A stretch of 64,000 nt of DNA from Crenobacter cavernae. GTDB taxonomy: Bacteria > Pseudomonadota > Gammaproteobacteria > Burkholderiales > Chromobacteriaceae. The stretch covers positions 2,609,001-2,673,000 of the forward strand of contig NZ_CP031337.1 in assembly GCF_003355495.1 (NCBI RefSeq), written 5' to 3'. The notes under the pieces are model-generated. The model saw only the letters and a program-made list of their open reading frames with translations. It made no database searches and was not told the origin of the DNA. Numbering within the stretch: the stretch's first letter is position 1; each line of letters begins with the position of its first letter. The position numbers and the translations under genes are program-made. Positions 16,596-25,642 of the stretch are shown here, piece after piece.

Positions 16596-17222
16596 ATGAA
16601 ATCGATGATGGACCCGCAGGCCCTGGGCCTGGTGCCGATGGTGGTCGAGCAGAGCGGTCGTGGCGAGCGTGCCTACGACATCTACTCCCGCCTGTTGAAA
16701 GAACGCATCGTGTTCCTGGTCGGTCCCGTCACCGACGAGTCGGCCAACCTGGTGGTGGCGCAGATGCTGTTCCTTGAGTCGGAAAACCCGGACAAGGACA
16801 TCTACTTCTACATCAACTCGCCGGGCGGTTCGGTGACCGCCGGCCTGTCGGTGTACGATACGATGAAGTTCATCAAGCCCGACGTGTCGACGCTGTGCAT
16901 CGGGCAGGCCGCCAGCATGGGCGCCTTCCTGCTGTCGGCCGGCAGCAAGGGCAAGCGCTTCGCGCTGCCGAACAGCCGCATCATGATCCACCAGCCGCTC
17001 CTGGGCGGGCTGTCGGGTCAGGCGTCGGATATCGAGATTCACGCGCGCGAACTCTTGAAGATCAAGCGCAAACTCAACGAGCTGATGGCCGAGCACTGCA
17101 ACCGCCCGGTCGAAGACCTCGAGCGCGCGACTGATCGCGACAATTTCATGTCGGCCGAGGAATCGCTAGCCTACGGCCTGATCGACAAGGTGCTGGCGTC
17201 CCGCAGGGACGTGCAGGCCTGA
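16596..17222 (+). CDS. clpP: ATP-dependent Clp protease proteolytic subunit
   Basis: Serine peptidase that forms the ClpP tetradecamer and degrades substrates delivered by ClpX or ClpA. 208 residues including a short propeptide. The catalytic Ser lies in GQAASMGAFLL and the His in RIMIHQPLGG-like RIMIHQP; the Asp follows in the C-terminal third. It starts 24 nt after tig and ends 15 nt before clpX, so the three form one operon, as in most proteobacteria. Confidence 0.97.
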   Translation: MKSMMDPQALGLVPMVVEQSGRGERAYDIYSRLLKERIVFLVGPVTDESANLVVAQMLFLESENPDKDIYFYINSPGGSVTAGLSVYDTMKFIKPDVSTLCIGQAASMGAFLLSAGSKGKRFALPNSRIMIHQPLLGGLSGQASDIEIHARELLKIKRKLNELMAEHCNRPVEDLERATDRDNFMSAEESLAYGLIDKVLASRRDVQA

Positions 17223-17237
17223 TAGGAACGCAAGTCC

Positions 17238-18518
17238 ATGTCCGACAACCAAAGCAATGACAAGCTGTTGTTCTGCTCCTTCTGCGGCAAGAGCCAGCAC
17301 GAAGTGACGCGGCTGATCGCCGGTCCGCAGGTGTTCATCTGCAACGAGTGCGTCGACCTGTGCAACGACATCATCCGCGACGAGCAGGTGGCGCCGGCCG
17401 AGGGTGGCGAGGGCGAATCGTCCGAGACGCCGCAGCTGCCGACGCCGCAGGAAATCCGTGCGTCGCTCGACCAGCACATCATCGGCCAGGAACTGGCGAA
17501 GAAGACGCTGTCGGTCGCGGTGTACAACCACTACAAGCGGCTCTACACGCCGGCGAGCAAGGACGACGTCGAACTCGCCAAGAGCAACATCCTCTTGATC
17601 GGGCCGACCGGCTCGGGCAAGACGCTGTTGGCGCAAACGCTGGCCAAGCTGCTGGATGTGCCGTTCGTGATCGCCGACGCGACCACGCTGACCGAGGCCG
17701 GTTACGTCGGTGAGGACGTCGAGCACATCATCCAGAAGCTGCTGCAGAAGTGCGACTACGACGCGGACAAGGCGCAGCGTGGCATCGTCTATCTCGACGA
17801 GATCGACAAGATTTCGCGCAAGTCGGAAAACCCGTCGATCACCCGCGACGTATCGGGCGAGGGCGTGCAGCAGGCGCTGTTGAAGCTGATCGAGGGCACG
17901 GTCGCGTCGGTGCCGCCGCAAGGCGGCCGCAAGCACCCGAACCAGGAGTTCATCCAGGTCGATACGACCAACATCCTATTCATCTGCGGCGGCGCTTTCG
18001 ACGGCCTCGACAAGATCATCCGCCAGCGATCCGAGAAGGGTGGCATCGGCTTCGGCGCCGAGGTCACCTCGAAGGAAGGCGGCAAGAGCGTGTCGACGCT
18101 GTTCAAGGAGGTCGAGCCGAGCGACATCATCAAGTTCGGCCTGATTCCCGAGCTGATCGGCCGCCTGCCGGTGGTCGCCACGCTCGAGGAGCTCGACGAG
18201 GAGGCGCTGGTCAGCATCCTCACGCAGCCGAAGAATGCGCTGGTCAAGCAGTACCAGAAGCTATTCTCGATGGAGAACGTCGAACTCGAGGTGCGTCCGT
18301 CGGCGTTGCGCGTGATCGCCAAGCAGGCGCTGGCGCGCAAGACTGGCGCGCGCGGCCTGCGCTCGATCATAGAGCGCGCGTTGCTCGACACCATGTACGA
18401 ACTGCCGTCGCTCGACGGTATCGAGAAGGTGGTGGTCGACGAGAAGGTGATCGAGAAGGGCGACAAGCCGCTGCTCGTGTTCCGCGACCGTGAAGAAGGC
18501 GTCGCGCAGACCGCCTGA
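17238..18518 (+). CDS. clpX: ATP-dependent Clp protease ATP-binding subunit
   Basis: AAA+ unfoldase that feeds ClpP. 426 residues with an N-terminal C4 zinc-binding domain (CSFCGKS ... CNECVDLC), Walker A GPTGSGKT, Walker B IVYLDEIDKI, the pore loop region GYVGEDVE and the sensor and C-terminal small domain. ATG 17238 lies behind AGGAACG. The co-directional upstream clpP with 15-nt spacing shows co-transcription; a terminator follows at 18546. Confidence 0.97.
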   Translation: MSDNQSNDKLLFCSFCGKSQHEVTRLIAGPQVFICNECVDLCNDIIRDEQVAPAEGGEGESSETPQLPTPQEIRASLDQHIIGQELAKKTLSVAVYNHYKRLYTPASKDDVELAKSNILLIGPTGSGKTLLAQTLAKLLDVPFVIADATTLTEAGYVGEDVEHIIQKLLQKCDYDADKAQRGIVYLDEIDKISRKSENPSITRDVSGEGVQQALLKLIEGTVASVPPQGGRKHPNQEFIQVDTTNILFICGGAFDGLDKIIRQRSEKGGIGFGAEVTSKEGGKSVSTLFKEVEPSDIIKFGLIPELIGRLPVVATLEELDEEALVSILTQPKNALVKQYQKLFSMENVELEVRPSALRVIAKQALARKTGARGLRSIIERALLDTMYELPSLDGIEKVVVDEKVIEKGDKPLLVFRDREEGVAQTA

Positions 18519-18545
18519 TCCAAGGTTAGCCGAGCTTTCCGCAAG

Positions 18546-18566
18546 CCGCCCGCAAGGGCGGTTTTT
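18546..18566 (+). terminator. Terminator of the tig-clpP-clpX operon
   Basis: CCGCCC-GCAA-GGGCGG followed by TTTTTG. Confidence 0.85.
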
Positions 18567-18667
18567 GTTTTTGCCGGCCCGCTGATTTAGTATGGGGTAG
18601 CTTGAATTATTCCCCGGCCGCCCCATTTCAGAAGCAACCTCCCATTCATCAAGCAAGGTCAGATGAC

Positions 18668-21085
18668 ATGACGCAACCCGCCGAACTCCTCGAAGACGCT
18701 ACGCTGCCGCTGTTGCCGCTGCGCGACGTGGTGGTCTTCCCCCATATGGTGATCCCGCTGTTCGTCGGCCGTGCCAAGTCGATCAAGGCGCTCGAGGCCG
18801 CGATGGACGAGGGCAAGCAGATCTTGCTCGTCGCGCAGCGTTCGGCCGCCAAAGACGAGCCGGAAGCCGAAGACCTGTACAAGGTCGGTACGATCGCGTC
18901 CGTGCTGCAGATGCTGAAGCTGCCCGACGGCACGGTGAAGGTGCTGGTCGAAGGCCGTCAGCGCGCCGTCGTACACGAGGTCCGCGACGAGGCCGGTTGC
19001 TTCGTCGCCGACGTGGCGCCGCTCGCTAGCGAGGGCGACGACACGACCGAGATCGAGGCGATGCGCCGCGCGCTGCTCGCCCAGTTCGAACAGTTCGTCA
19101 AGCTGAACAAGAAGATCCCGCCCGAGATCCTGACGTCGCTGTCGGGCATCGAACGCGCCGGCCGCATGGCCGACACGATCAGCGCGCACCTGCCACTCAA
19201 GCTCGAGCAGAAGCAGGACGTGCTCGAGATGTTCGATGTCAAGGACCGTCTCGAGCACCTGTTGTCGCAGCTCGAAGGCGAGATCGACATCCTGCAGGTC
19301 GAGAAGCGCATCCGCGGCCGCGTCAAGCGCCAGATGGAGAAGAGCCAGCGCGACTACTACCTGAACGAACAGGTCAAGGCGATCCAGAAGGAACTCGGCG
19401 AACTCGACGAGGCGAGCGACCTCGACGAGCTGGAAAAACGCATCCGCGCCGCCGGCATGAGCAAGGAGGGGCGCGACAAGGCCTTGGCCGAGCTCAAGAA
19501 GCTGAAGATGATGTCGCCGATGTCGGCCGAGGCGACCGTGGTGCGCAACTACATCGACACCCTGCTCGATCTGCCTTGGAAGAAGAAGACCAAGATCAAC
19601 AAGGACATCGACAACGCCGAGGTCATTCTCGACGAGGACCACTTCGGACTCGAAAAGATCAAGGAACGCATCCTCGAGTATCTCGCGGTGCAACAGCGTG
19701 TCGACAAACTGAAGGCGCCTATCCTGTGCCTCGTCGGCCCGCCCGGCGTCGGCAAGACCTCGCTCGGCCAGTCGATCGCGCGCGCGACCAACCGGAAGTT
19801 CGTGCGAATGGCGCTCGGCGGCGTGCGAGACGAGGCCGAGATCCGGGGTCATCGCCGTACCTATATCGGCTCGATGCCGGGCAAGGTGCTGCAGAACATG
19901 ACCAAGGTCGGCGTCAAGAACCCGCTGTTCCTGCTCGACGAGGTCGACAAGATGGGCGCCGACTTCCGCGGCGATCCGTCGTCGGCGCTGCTCGAGGTGC
20001 TCGATCCGGAGCAGAACCACTCGTTCACCGACCATTACGCCGAGGTCGAGTATGACCTGTCCGACGTGATGTTCGTCGCGACCGCGAACTCGCTGAACAT
20101 CCCGCCGGCGCTCATGGACCGGATGGAGATCATCCGCCTGTCGGGTTACACCGAGGACGAGAAGGTCAATATCGCGATCAAGTACCTGGTGTCCAAGCAG
20201 ATGAATGCCAATGGCCTGAAAGAGGAAGAGGTGGTCATTCAGGAGTCGGCGGTTCGCGACATCGTGCGTTACTACACCCGAGAGGCCGGCGTGCGCAGTC
20301 TCGACCGCGAGATCGCCAAGATCTGCCGCAAGGTCGTGACGATGCAGTCGATGAAGAAAGGGCGCGTGGCCGGCAAGGCGACGGTCAATGCCAAGAATCT
20401 CGAGAAATACCTCGGCGTGCGTCGCTTCGAGTACGGCGTCGCCGAGTCGGAAAACCGTGTCGGTCAGGTCACCGGCCTCGCGTGGACCGAGGTGGGAGGC
20501 GAGCTCTTGACCGTAGAGGCGGTGTCGCTACCGGGCAAGGGCGCCATCATCCGCACCGGCCAGCTCGGTGAGGTGATGCAGGAGTCGATCCAGGCGGCGA
20601 TGAGCGTGGTGCGCAGCCGTGCCCGTCTCTTGGGGATCAAGCCGGACTTCTATGAGAAGCTCGACATGCACATCCACCTGCCGGAAGGTGCGACGCCCAA
20701 GGACGGTCCGAGTGCCGGCATCGGCATCACGACAGCGATGGTGTCGGCGTTGACCGGTATCCCGGTACGTGCCGACGTCGCGATGACCGGCGAGATCACG
20801 CTGCGTGGCGAGGTGCTGCCTATCGGCGGTTTGAAGGAGAAGCTGCTGGCTGCACACCGTGGTGGCATCAAGCATGTGCTGATCCCGGTCGGCAATGTGA
20901 AGGATCTCGTCGAGATTCCGGCCAATATCAAACAAAAGCTGGAAATTCATGCAGTTAAGTGGATTGACGAGGTGCTCAATCTGGCGCTCGAGCACAGCCC
21001 CGAGCCCCTGTCCGAAGAGGCCGTTTCGGTCGAAGTGACCCCGCCCGCCGACCCGGCGGCAGCGGCGCCTGCAAGGACGCATTAA
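18668..21085 (+). CDS. lon: Endopeptidase La (Lon protease)
   Basis: ATP-dependent protease for misfolded and regulatory proteins. From ATG 18668 it has 805 residues (the frame is open 66 nt further up from a TTG, without family support). The N-terminal LON domain (LPLLPLRDVVVFPHMV) is followed by the coiled-coil region, the AAA+ module with GPPGVGKTSLG, and the C-terminal protease with catalytic Ser in KDGPSAG and Lys in GGLKEKLLAAHR. It has its own promoter region after the clpX terminator; hupB follows, as in E. coli. Confidence 0.97.
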   Translation: MTQPAELLEDATLPLLPLRDVVVFPHMVIPLFVGRAKSIKALEAAMDEGKQILLVAQRSAAKDEPEAEDLYKVGTIASVLQMLKLPDGTVKVLVEGRQRAVVHEVRDEAGCFVADVAPLASEGDDTTEIEAMRRALLAQFEQFVKLNKKIPPEILTSLSGIERAGRMADTISAHLPLKLEQKQDVLEMFDVKDRLEHLLSQLEGEIDILQVEKRIRGRVKRQMEKSQRDYYLNEQVKAIQKELGELDEASDLDELEKRIRAAGMSKEGRDKALAELKKLKMMSPMSAEATVVRNYIDTLLDLPWKKKTKINKDIDNAEVILDEDHFGLEKIKERILEYLAVQQRVDKLKAPILCLVGPPGVGKTSLGQSIARATNRKFVRMALGGVRDEAEIRGHRRTYIGSMPGKVLQNMTKVGVKNPLFLLDEVDKMGADFRGDPSSALLEVLDPEQNHSFTDHYAEVEYDLSDVMFVATANSLNIPPALMDRMEIIRLSGYTEDEKVNIAIKYLVSKQMNANGLKEEEVVIQESAVRDIVRYYTREAGVRSLDREIAKICRKVVTMQSMKKGRVAGKATVNAKNLEKYLGVRRFEYGVAESENRVGQVTGLAWTEVGGELLTVEAVSLPGKGAIIRTGQLGEVMQESIQAAMSVVRSRARLLGIKPDFYEKLDMHIHLPEGATPKDGPSAGIGITTAMVSALTGIPVRADVAMTGEITLRGEVLPIGGLKEKLLAAHRGGIKHVLIPVGNVKDLVEIPANIKQKLEIHAVKWIDEVLNLALEHSPEPLSEEAVSVEVTPPADPAAAAPARTH

Positions 21086-21168
21086 TTCATTTGTCAAGGA
21101 GACGAAATCCTTGCCTGTTGCGGGTTTGCGGCCGGTCTGGTAGTTTGCAGGCTGACCGCAGAGCTCGC

Positions 21169-21198
21169 TTGACACGGTGATTTTCGCCTTGTTATAAA
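21169..21198 (+). promoter_or_regulatory. Promoter of hupB
   Basis: TTGACA, 18-nt spacer, TATAAA (or 17 nt to TTATAA), about 55 nt before the hupB start. This is the best -35/-10 pair I see in the window. Confidence 0.65.
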
Positions 21199-21252
21199 GC
21201 TAGCGTCTTATCCGAATGACCTAGTCCAATAGAATGACGAAAGGGGACTCCC

Positions 21253-21522
21253 GTGAACAAGTCTGAACTGATCGATGCCATCGCCACCCACGCCGATATT
21301 TCCAAAGCATCGGCTTCCAAGGCGCTCGACGGCATCATCGCCGCGGTGACCGACTCGCTGAAAAAAGGCGAAGACGTGACCCTCGTGGGTTTCGGGACTT
21401 TCTACGTCGGCGAGCGCGCAGAGCGCAGCGGCCGCAACCCGAAGACCGGCGAAACCATCACCATCCCGGCGGCGCGTTCCCCGAAATTCCGCGCTGGCAA
21501 AGCGCTCAAAGACGCGCTATAA
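21253..21522 (+). CDS. hupB: DNA-binding protein HU
   Basis: Small histone-like nucleoid protein that bends DNA as a dimer. 89 residues, GTG start behind AAGGGGA, with the DNA-binding arm region GFGTFYVGERAERSGRNPKTGE and the conserved RNPKTGE and PKFRAGKALKDA elements. It is placed between lon and ppiD, the E. coli order, here with two tRNA genes inserted between hupB and ppiD. Strong promoter at 21169. Confidence 0.97.
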   Translation: MNKSELIDAIATHADISKASASKALDGIIAAVTDSLKKGEDVTLVGFGTFYVGERAERSGRNPKTGETITIPAARSPKFRAGKALKDAL

Positions 21523-21554
21523 TCTGCCCTCGTTGCTCGCTTAAGGGCAACTTG

Positions 21555-21628
21555 GGGTGATTAGTCTCAGTTGGTAGAGCGCTGCCTTCACACGGCAGAG
21601 GTCACTGGTTCGAGTCCAGTATCACCCA
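21555..21628 (+). tRNA. tRNA-Val(CAC), copy 3
   Basis: Same sequence as the two copies in the minus-strand operon, including the extra T in the D-arm; CCA encoded at 21629-21631. It probably shares the hupB transcript or has its own upstream promoter. Confidence 0.93.
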
Positions 21629-21636
21629 CCACATCT

Positions 21637-21710
21637 GGAGCGGTAGTTCAGTTGGTTAGAATACCGGCCTGTCACGCCGGGGGTCGCGGGTTCGAGTCCC
21701 GTCCGCTCCG
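21637..21710 (+). tRNA. tRNA-Asp(GTC), copy 4
   Basis: Acceptor ggagcgg/ccgctcc, the same variant as copy 2; CCA encoded at 21711-21713. Confidence 0.95.
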
Positions 21711-21718
21711 CCAGAATT

Positions 21719-21752
21719 CAAAAAGGTGAACCGGTTGCGTTCACCTTTTTTC
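21719..21752 (+). terminator. Terminator after the tRNA-Val/tRNA-Asp pair
   Basis: AAAAAGGTGAA ... TTCACCTTTTTT with a short loop, 30 nt before ppiD. Confidence 0.8.
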
Positions 21753-21781
21753 TTATCTTCTACGACCAAGCCGCGTACGCC

Positions 21782-23614
21782 ATGTTTGATTTCGTCCAGA
21801 ACAACAGACTCGCATTGCAGGTGATCCTCGGCGCCGTCGCGCTGACCTTCGTCGGTTTCGGCGTCGGCAGCTATACCTCTGCCGTGGACGACCCTTACCT
21901 TGCCAAGGTGGACAAGGTGAAGATCTACAAGAAGGATCTCGACCGCGCACTCGAAGGCCAGCCGGCCGACGCCGCGACGCGCCAGGCGGCGCTCGAGAAC
22001 CTGATCCGTCAGGAGCTGCTGTTGGCCGAGGGGCGCCACCAGGGCCTGTCCGCATCGCCCGAAGCGCTGCGCCAGGTGATCGCCAGCCTGCCGGTGCTGC
22101 AGGAGAACGGTCGCTTCAGCGAAGCGCGCTACCGCGAATTCCTCGCGAACCGCAATCTGACGCCGCAGGCTTTCGAGGCGCAGATCGCGCGCGAGGTGGT
22201 GCTGAAAGAGCAGCTACTGCCTTTCCTCGACGGTCAGTTCGTGTCTAGGACGCAGGTTGCGCAAGTGGCGCGCCTGATGGGCGAGTCGCGCGTGCTGAAA
22301 CTGGCGCTGTTGAAGCCCGAAGCCTTCGCCGGCGAGCTCAAGCTCGACGACGCCGCACTCAAGGCCTACTACAGCGCCAACGCCAAGCGCTTCAAGTCGC
22401 CCGAGGCGGTGAAGCTCGAATACCTGGTGCTGTCGCAGGAGGCGCTGGCCGCGCGCCAGAACGTGTCCGACGCCGAGGTCGCGAAGTACCTGCAGGATCA
22501 CGCCGGTGACGTCGGCAAGGAAGAGCGACGCGCATCGCACATCCTGCTGACCGTGCCGGCGGGGGCGAAGCCGGCCGACAAGGCCAAGGTGAAGATGGAT
22601 GCCGACGCGATCCTGAAAGACGTCCGCGCCAATCCGGCCAAGTTCGCCGAGCTGGCCAAGGCGCGCTCGCAAGACCCTGGCAGCGCGGTCAAGGGCGGCG
22701 ACCTAGGCTTCTTCGCGCAGGGCATGATGGTTAAGCCGTTCAACGATGCCGTGTTCAGCCTGAAGCCGGGCCAGATCAGCGATCTGGTCGAGACCGAGTT
22801 CGGCTATCACATCATTAGGCTCGATGAAGTGAAGGCGCCCGATCAGACCGCGGCGCGCGCCGAGGCGGCAGAACGCATCAAACGCCAGAAGGCGAGCGCC
22901 GCTTTCCGAGCCGAAGTTGAGAAGCTCGGCGACCTCGTCTACCAACAGGGCACTTCGCTGAAGCCGGCGGCCGACGCGCTCGGCCTGAAGGTCGAGAGCG
23001 CCGACTGGCTGGTCAAGGGCGACAAGAACGTGGTACGGCCGCTGTTTGCCCATCCGAAGCTGCTCGAAGCGGCATTCAGCGACGAAGTGGTCAAGAAAAA
23101 GCAGAACAGCGAGCCGGTCGACGTCGGCAACAATACCGTCGTCGTCATCCGCGCGGTCGAACACCGTCCGGAGCGCGCGCAGGCGATCGACGAGGTGAAG
23201 GACGTGATCCGCGCCGAACTGGTCGCGCGCGAAGGCGCCAAGTTGGCCGAGGCCCGCGGCAAGGCGATGTTGGCCGATCTGAAGGCCGGCAAGCCGGTGG
23301 CGGGGCTCTCCTGGGCCGATGCCGGTGAAGTGTCGCGTCGTGCACCGGGCAGCCTGAGCATCGCCGAGCTGCGCGAAGCGTTCTCGGTGCCGGTCAAGAA
23401 CGTTCCGGCCTACGCCGGCGCGAAGCGCGACAACGGCGAGTACGTGCTGATCAACGTCGTCGGCGTGAACGCGCCGAAGGCGGCCGATCCGGCCGAAGGC
23501 CCGCAGATCGCCGCGCTTCTGGGTGAGGTGAGCGCCAACGCGCAGGCGACTAGCTATCTGGGCCTCCTGCGCGAGAAGTACAAGGTCACCGTCAGCCAGC
23601 AGCCGGCCGAGTAA
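21782..23614 (+). CDS. ppiD: Membrane-anchored peptidyl-prolyl isomerase PpiD
   Basis: Periplasmic chaperone tethered to the inner membrane near the Sec translocon. 610 residues (E. coli 623). There is a single transmembrane helix at about residues 11-32, a SurA_N-like chaperone region, and a parvulin domain at about 250-350 (ASHILLTVPAG ... GGDLGFFAQGMMVKPFNDAVFSL ... FGYHIIRLDE), then a C-terminal chaperone region. Its place downstream of lon-hupB supports the call. Confidence 0.94.
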   Translation: MFDFVQNNRLALQVILGAVALTFVGFGVGSYTSAVDDPYLAKVDKVKIYKKDLDRALEGQPADAATRQAALENLIRQELLLAEGRHQGLSASPEALRQVIASLPVLQENGRFSEARYREFLANRNLTPQAFEAQIAREVVLKEQLLPFLDGQFVSRTQVAQVARLMGESRVLKLALLKPEAFAGELKLDDAALKAYYSANAKRFKSPEAVKLEYLVLSQEALAARQNVSDAEVAKYLQDHAGDVGKEERRASHILLTVPAGAKPADKAKVKMDADAILKDVRANPAKFAELAKARSQDPGSAVKGGDLGFFAQGMMVKPFNDAVFSLKPGQISDLVETEFGYHIIRLDEVKAPDQTAARAEAAERIKRQKASAAFRAEVEKLGDLVYQQGTSLKPAADALGLKVESADWLVKGDKNVVRPLFAHPKLLEAAFSDEVVKKKQNSEPVDVGNNTVVVIRAVEHRPERAQAIDEVKDVIRAELVAREGAKLAEARGKAMLADLKAGKPVAGLSWADAGEVSRRAPGSLSIAELREAFSVPVKNVPAYAGAKRDNGEYVLINVVGVNAPKAADPAEGPQIAALLGEVSANAQATSYLGLLREKYKVTVSQQPAE

Positions 23615-23656
23615 GGTCTAGATTCCGCGCCATTCCTGCTCTGGTGGCGCGGACGT

Positions 23657-23689
23657 AAAAAAACGCGAAGCACTCGCTTCGCGTTTTTT
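23657..23689. terminator. Bidirectional terminator between ppiD and sodB
   Basis: Seven A, stem ACGCGAAG/CTTCGCGT, six T, between convergent genes. Confidence 0.88.
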
Positions 23690-23706
23690 GTTGGCCGCAA
23701 CTTCGA

Positions 23707-24285
23707 TCAGGCGAAGTTCTTGGCCACGAATTCCCAGTTCACCAGCTTCCAGAACGACTCGAGGTAGTTCGGGCGGCTGTTGCGGTAGTCGATGTAGTAC
23801 GCGTGTTCCCACACGTCACAGGTCAACAGCGGTTTCTTGTCGGTGGTCAGCGGGGTGGCGGCGTTCGAGGTCGACACCAGGTCGAGCGAACCGTCGGCGT
23901 TCTTCACCAGCCAGGCCCAGCCGGAGCCGAAGGTGCCGGCGGCGACCGCGTTGAACGCTTTCTTGAACTCTTCGAACGAACCCCACTTGGCGTTGATCGC
24001 GTCAGCCAGCGCGCCGGTCGGCTCGCCGCCTGCGTTCGGGGCCATGCCGAACCAGTAGAAGGTGTGGTTCCAGACCTGGGCCGCGTTGTTGAACACGCCG
24101 CCGGACGATTTCTTGACGATCTCTTCCAGGGAAGCGTTTTCGAACTCGGTACCCTTGATCAGGTTGTTCAGGTTGGTGACGTAGGTCTGGTGGTGCTTAC
24201 CGTAGTGGTACTCCAGCGTTTCCTTGGAGATGAATGGGGCGAGGGCGTCCAGCGCGTACGGCAGTTCGGGCAGTTTGTGTTCCAT
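23707..24285 (-). CDS. sodB: Superoxide dismutase [Fe]
   Basis: Cytoplasmic superoxide dismutase. 192 residues with the four metal ligands His27, His74, Asp157 and His161 in the usual contexts (YHYGKHH, WNHTFYW, DVWEHAYYIDY). Fe rather than Mn specificity is suggested by the SodB-type N-terminus and by AAGTFGSGWAW without the Mn-type signature; this is an inference. Monocistronic, reading toward ppiD; its upstream region 24286-24395 is shared with the divergent flavoprotein gene. Confidence 0.95.
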   Translation of the reverse strand: MEHKLPELPYALDALAPFISKETLEYHYGKHHQTYVTNLNNLIKGTEFENASLEEIVKKSSGGVFNNAAQVWNHTFYWFGMAPNAGGEPTGALADAINAKWGSFEEFKKAFNAVAAGTFGSGWAWLVKNADGSLDLVSTSNAATPLTTDKKPLLTCDVWEHAYYIDYRNSRPNYLESFWKLVNWEFVAKNFA

Positions 24286-24395
24286 TTTGCGCTCCTGAGG
24301 GTGGAAACAGATAGCATAGGTGCTCTGTGTGAAAAGTGTAATGGAATTGCCGGTTCTAAGCCAATAGCTGACAAAAACAGTAAAGTAATAAAGAT

Positions 24396-25568
24396 ATGGA
24401 ATTTTACGATGTGATCGTGCTCGGCGCCGGGGCCGCCGGCCTGATGGCGGCGGCGAGCGCAGGCCAGCGCGGACGCCGCGTGCTGCTGCTCGATCATGCG
24501 ACGAAACTCGCCGAGAAAATCCGCATTTCGGGCGGCGGGCGCAGCAATTTCACCAACCTCAACGTGCGCCCCGACTGCTACCTGTCGGCCAACCCGCACT
24601 TCTGCCGTTCGGCGCTCGCGCAGTACACGCAGCACGACTTCATCGCCTTGGTCGAGCGCTACGGCATTCCCTACCATGAGAAGACGCTCGGCCAACTGTT
24701 CTGCGACGATTCGAGCCAGCAGATCATCGACATGCTGGACGCCGAATGCCGTCTCGGCGGCGTGACGCGGCTGATGCAGACCGCCGTCGAATCGGTAGAG
24801 AAGGGCGACCGTTTCAAGCTGAGCACGTCGCGCGGCACGTTCGAGAGCGAGAGCTTGATCGTCGCGACTGGCGGCCTGTCGATCCCGCAGATCGGTGCGA
24901 CGCCGTTCGGCTATCGCCTGGCCGAAGAGTTCGGCCTCGCCGTCACGGAACTCGCACCGGCGCTGGTGCCCTTAACCTTCCACGCCGACGACGCGGCGCG
25001 TTTCGCGGCGCTGTCGGGCGTGTCGCTCGACGTCGAGGCATCGGCCGGCAAGGGGCGCTTCCGCGAGATGGCGCTGTTCACGCATAAGGGCGTGTCAGGC
25101 CCGGCGATCCTGCAGGCGTCGTCGTATTGGCGCCCGGGCGAGACGCTGACGATCGACATGCTGCCCGGCCAGTCGGCGGCCGCGCTGCTGGAGGCGTCGG
25201 CCGGCAGCGAACAGAAGCTGTCGAACTGGCTCGCCGACATCGGCTGGCCGAAAAGGTTGGCCGAGGCCTGGCTCGAGGGCGAAGGCTACGCCGGCCGCGT
25301 GAAAGACCTGAACCCCAAACAGGCGACCCGCTTGGCCGAGGCGCTGCATCGCTGGCGCCTGCTGCCGAACGGCACGCAGGGCTACAAGAAGGCCGAGGTG
25401 ACGCGCGGCGGTGTCGATACCGACGCGCTGTCGTCGAAGACGATGATGGCGAAGGCCGTGCCCGGCCTGTTCTTCGTCGGCGAGGTGGTCGACGTCACCG
25501 GCTGGCTCGGCGGCTACAACTTCCAGTGGGCGTGGTCGTCCGGCTTTGTTGCCGGCCAGCACGCCTAA
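24396..25568 (+). CDS. NAD(P)/FAD-dependent oxidoreductase, HI0933/YhiN family
   Basis: Predicted flavoprotein of 390 residues. The N-terminal Rossmann motif GAGAAGLMAA binds the FAD ADP moiety. The family signature RISGGGRSNFTN follows at about residue 44, and the C-terminal end GEVVDVTGWLGGYNFQWAWSSG closes the FAD site. The reaction of YhiN proteins is unproven; some annotations call them aminoacetone oxidases. It starts without an obvious ribosome site after an A-rich stretch. dnaB follows 74 nt downstream. Confidence 0.87.
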   Translation: MEFYDVIVLGAGAAGLMAAASAGQRGRRVLLLDHATKLAEKIRISGGGRSNFTNLNVRPDCYLSANPHFCRSALAQYTQHDFIALVERYGIPYHEKTLGQLFCDDSSQQIIDMLDAECRLGGVTRLMQTAVESVEKGDRFKLSTSRGTFESESLIVATGGLSIPQIGATPFGYRLAEEFGLAVTELAPALVPLTFHADDAARFAALSGVSLDVEASAGKGRFREMALFTHKGVSGPAILQASSYWRPGETLTIDMLPGQSAAALLEASAGSEQKLSNWLADIGWPKRLAEAWLEGEGYAGRVKDLNPKQATRLAEALHRWRLLPNGTQGYKKAEVTRGGVDTDALSSKTMMAKAVPGLFFVGEVVDVTGWLGGYNFQWAWSSGFVAGQHA

Positions 25569-25642
25569 AACTGGTAAAATCACCGAAGCTGGCCGGTGGG
25601 CGTGTCTCCCGGCCTCACGTTTTGACCCCATTCAGGTTGACC

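Noticed and set aside
15258..17096. A 612-codon open frame on the minus strand over tig and clpP
   Set aside because: It is the complement of two firmly identified genes, has no ribosome site, and its His/Val/Leu/Arg-rich product is typical of GC-rich antisense frames.
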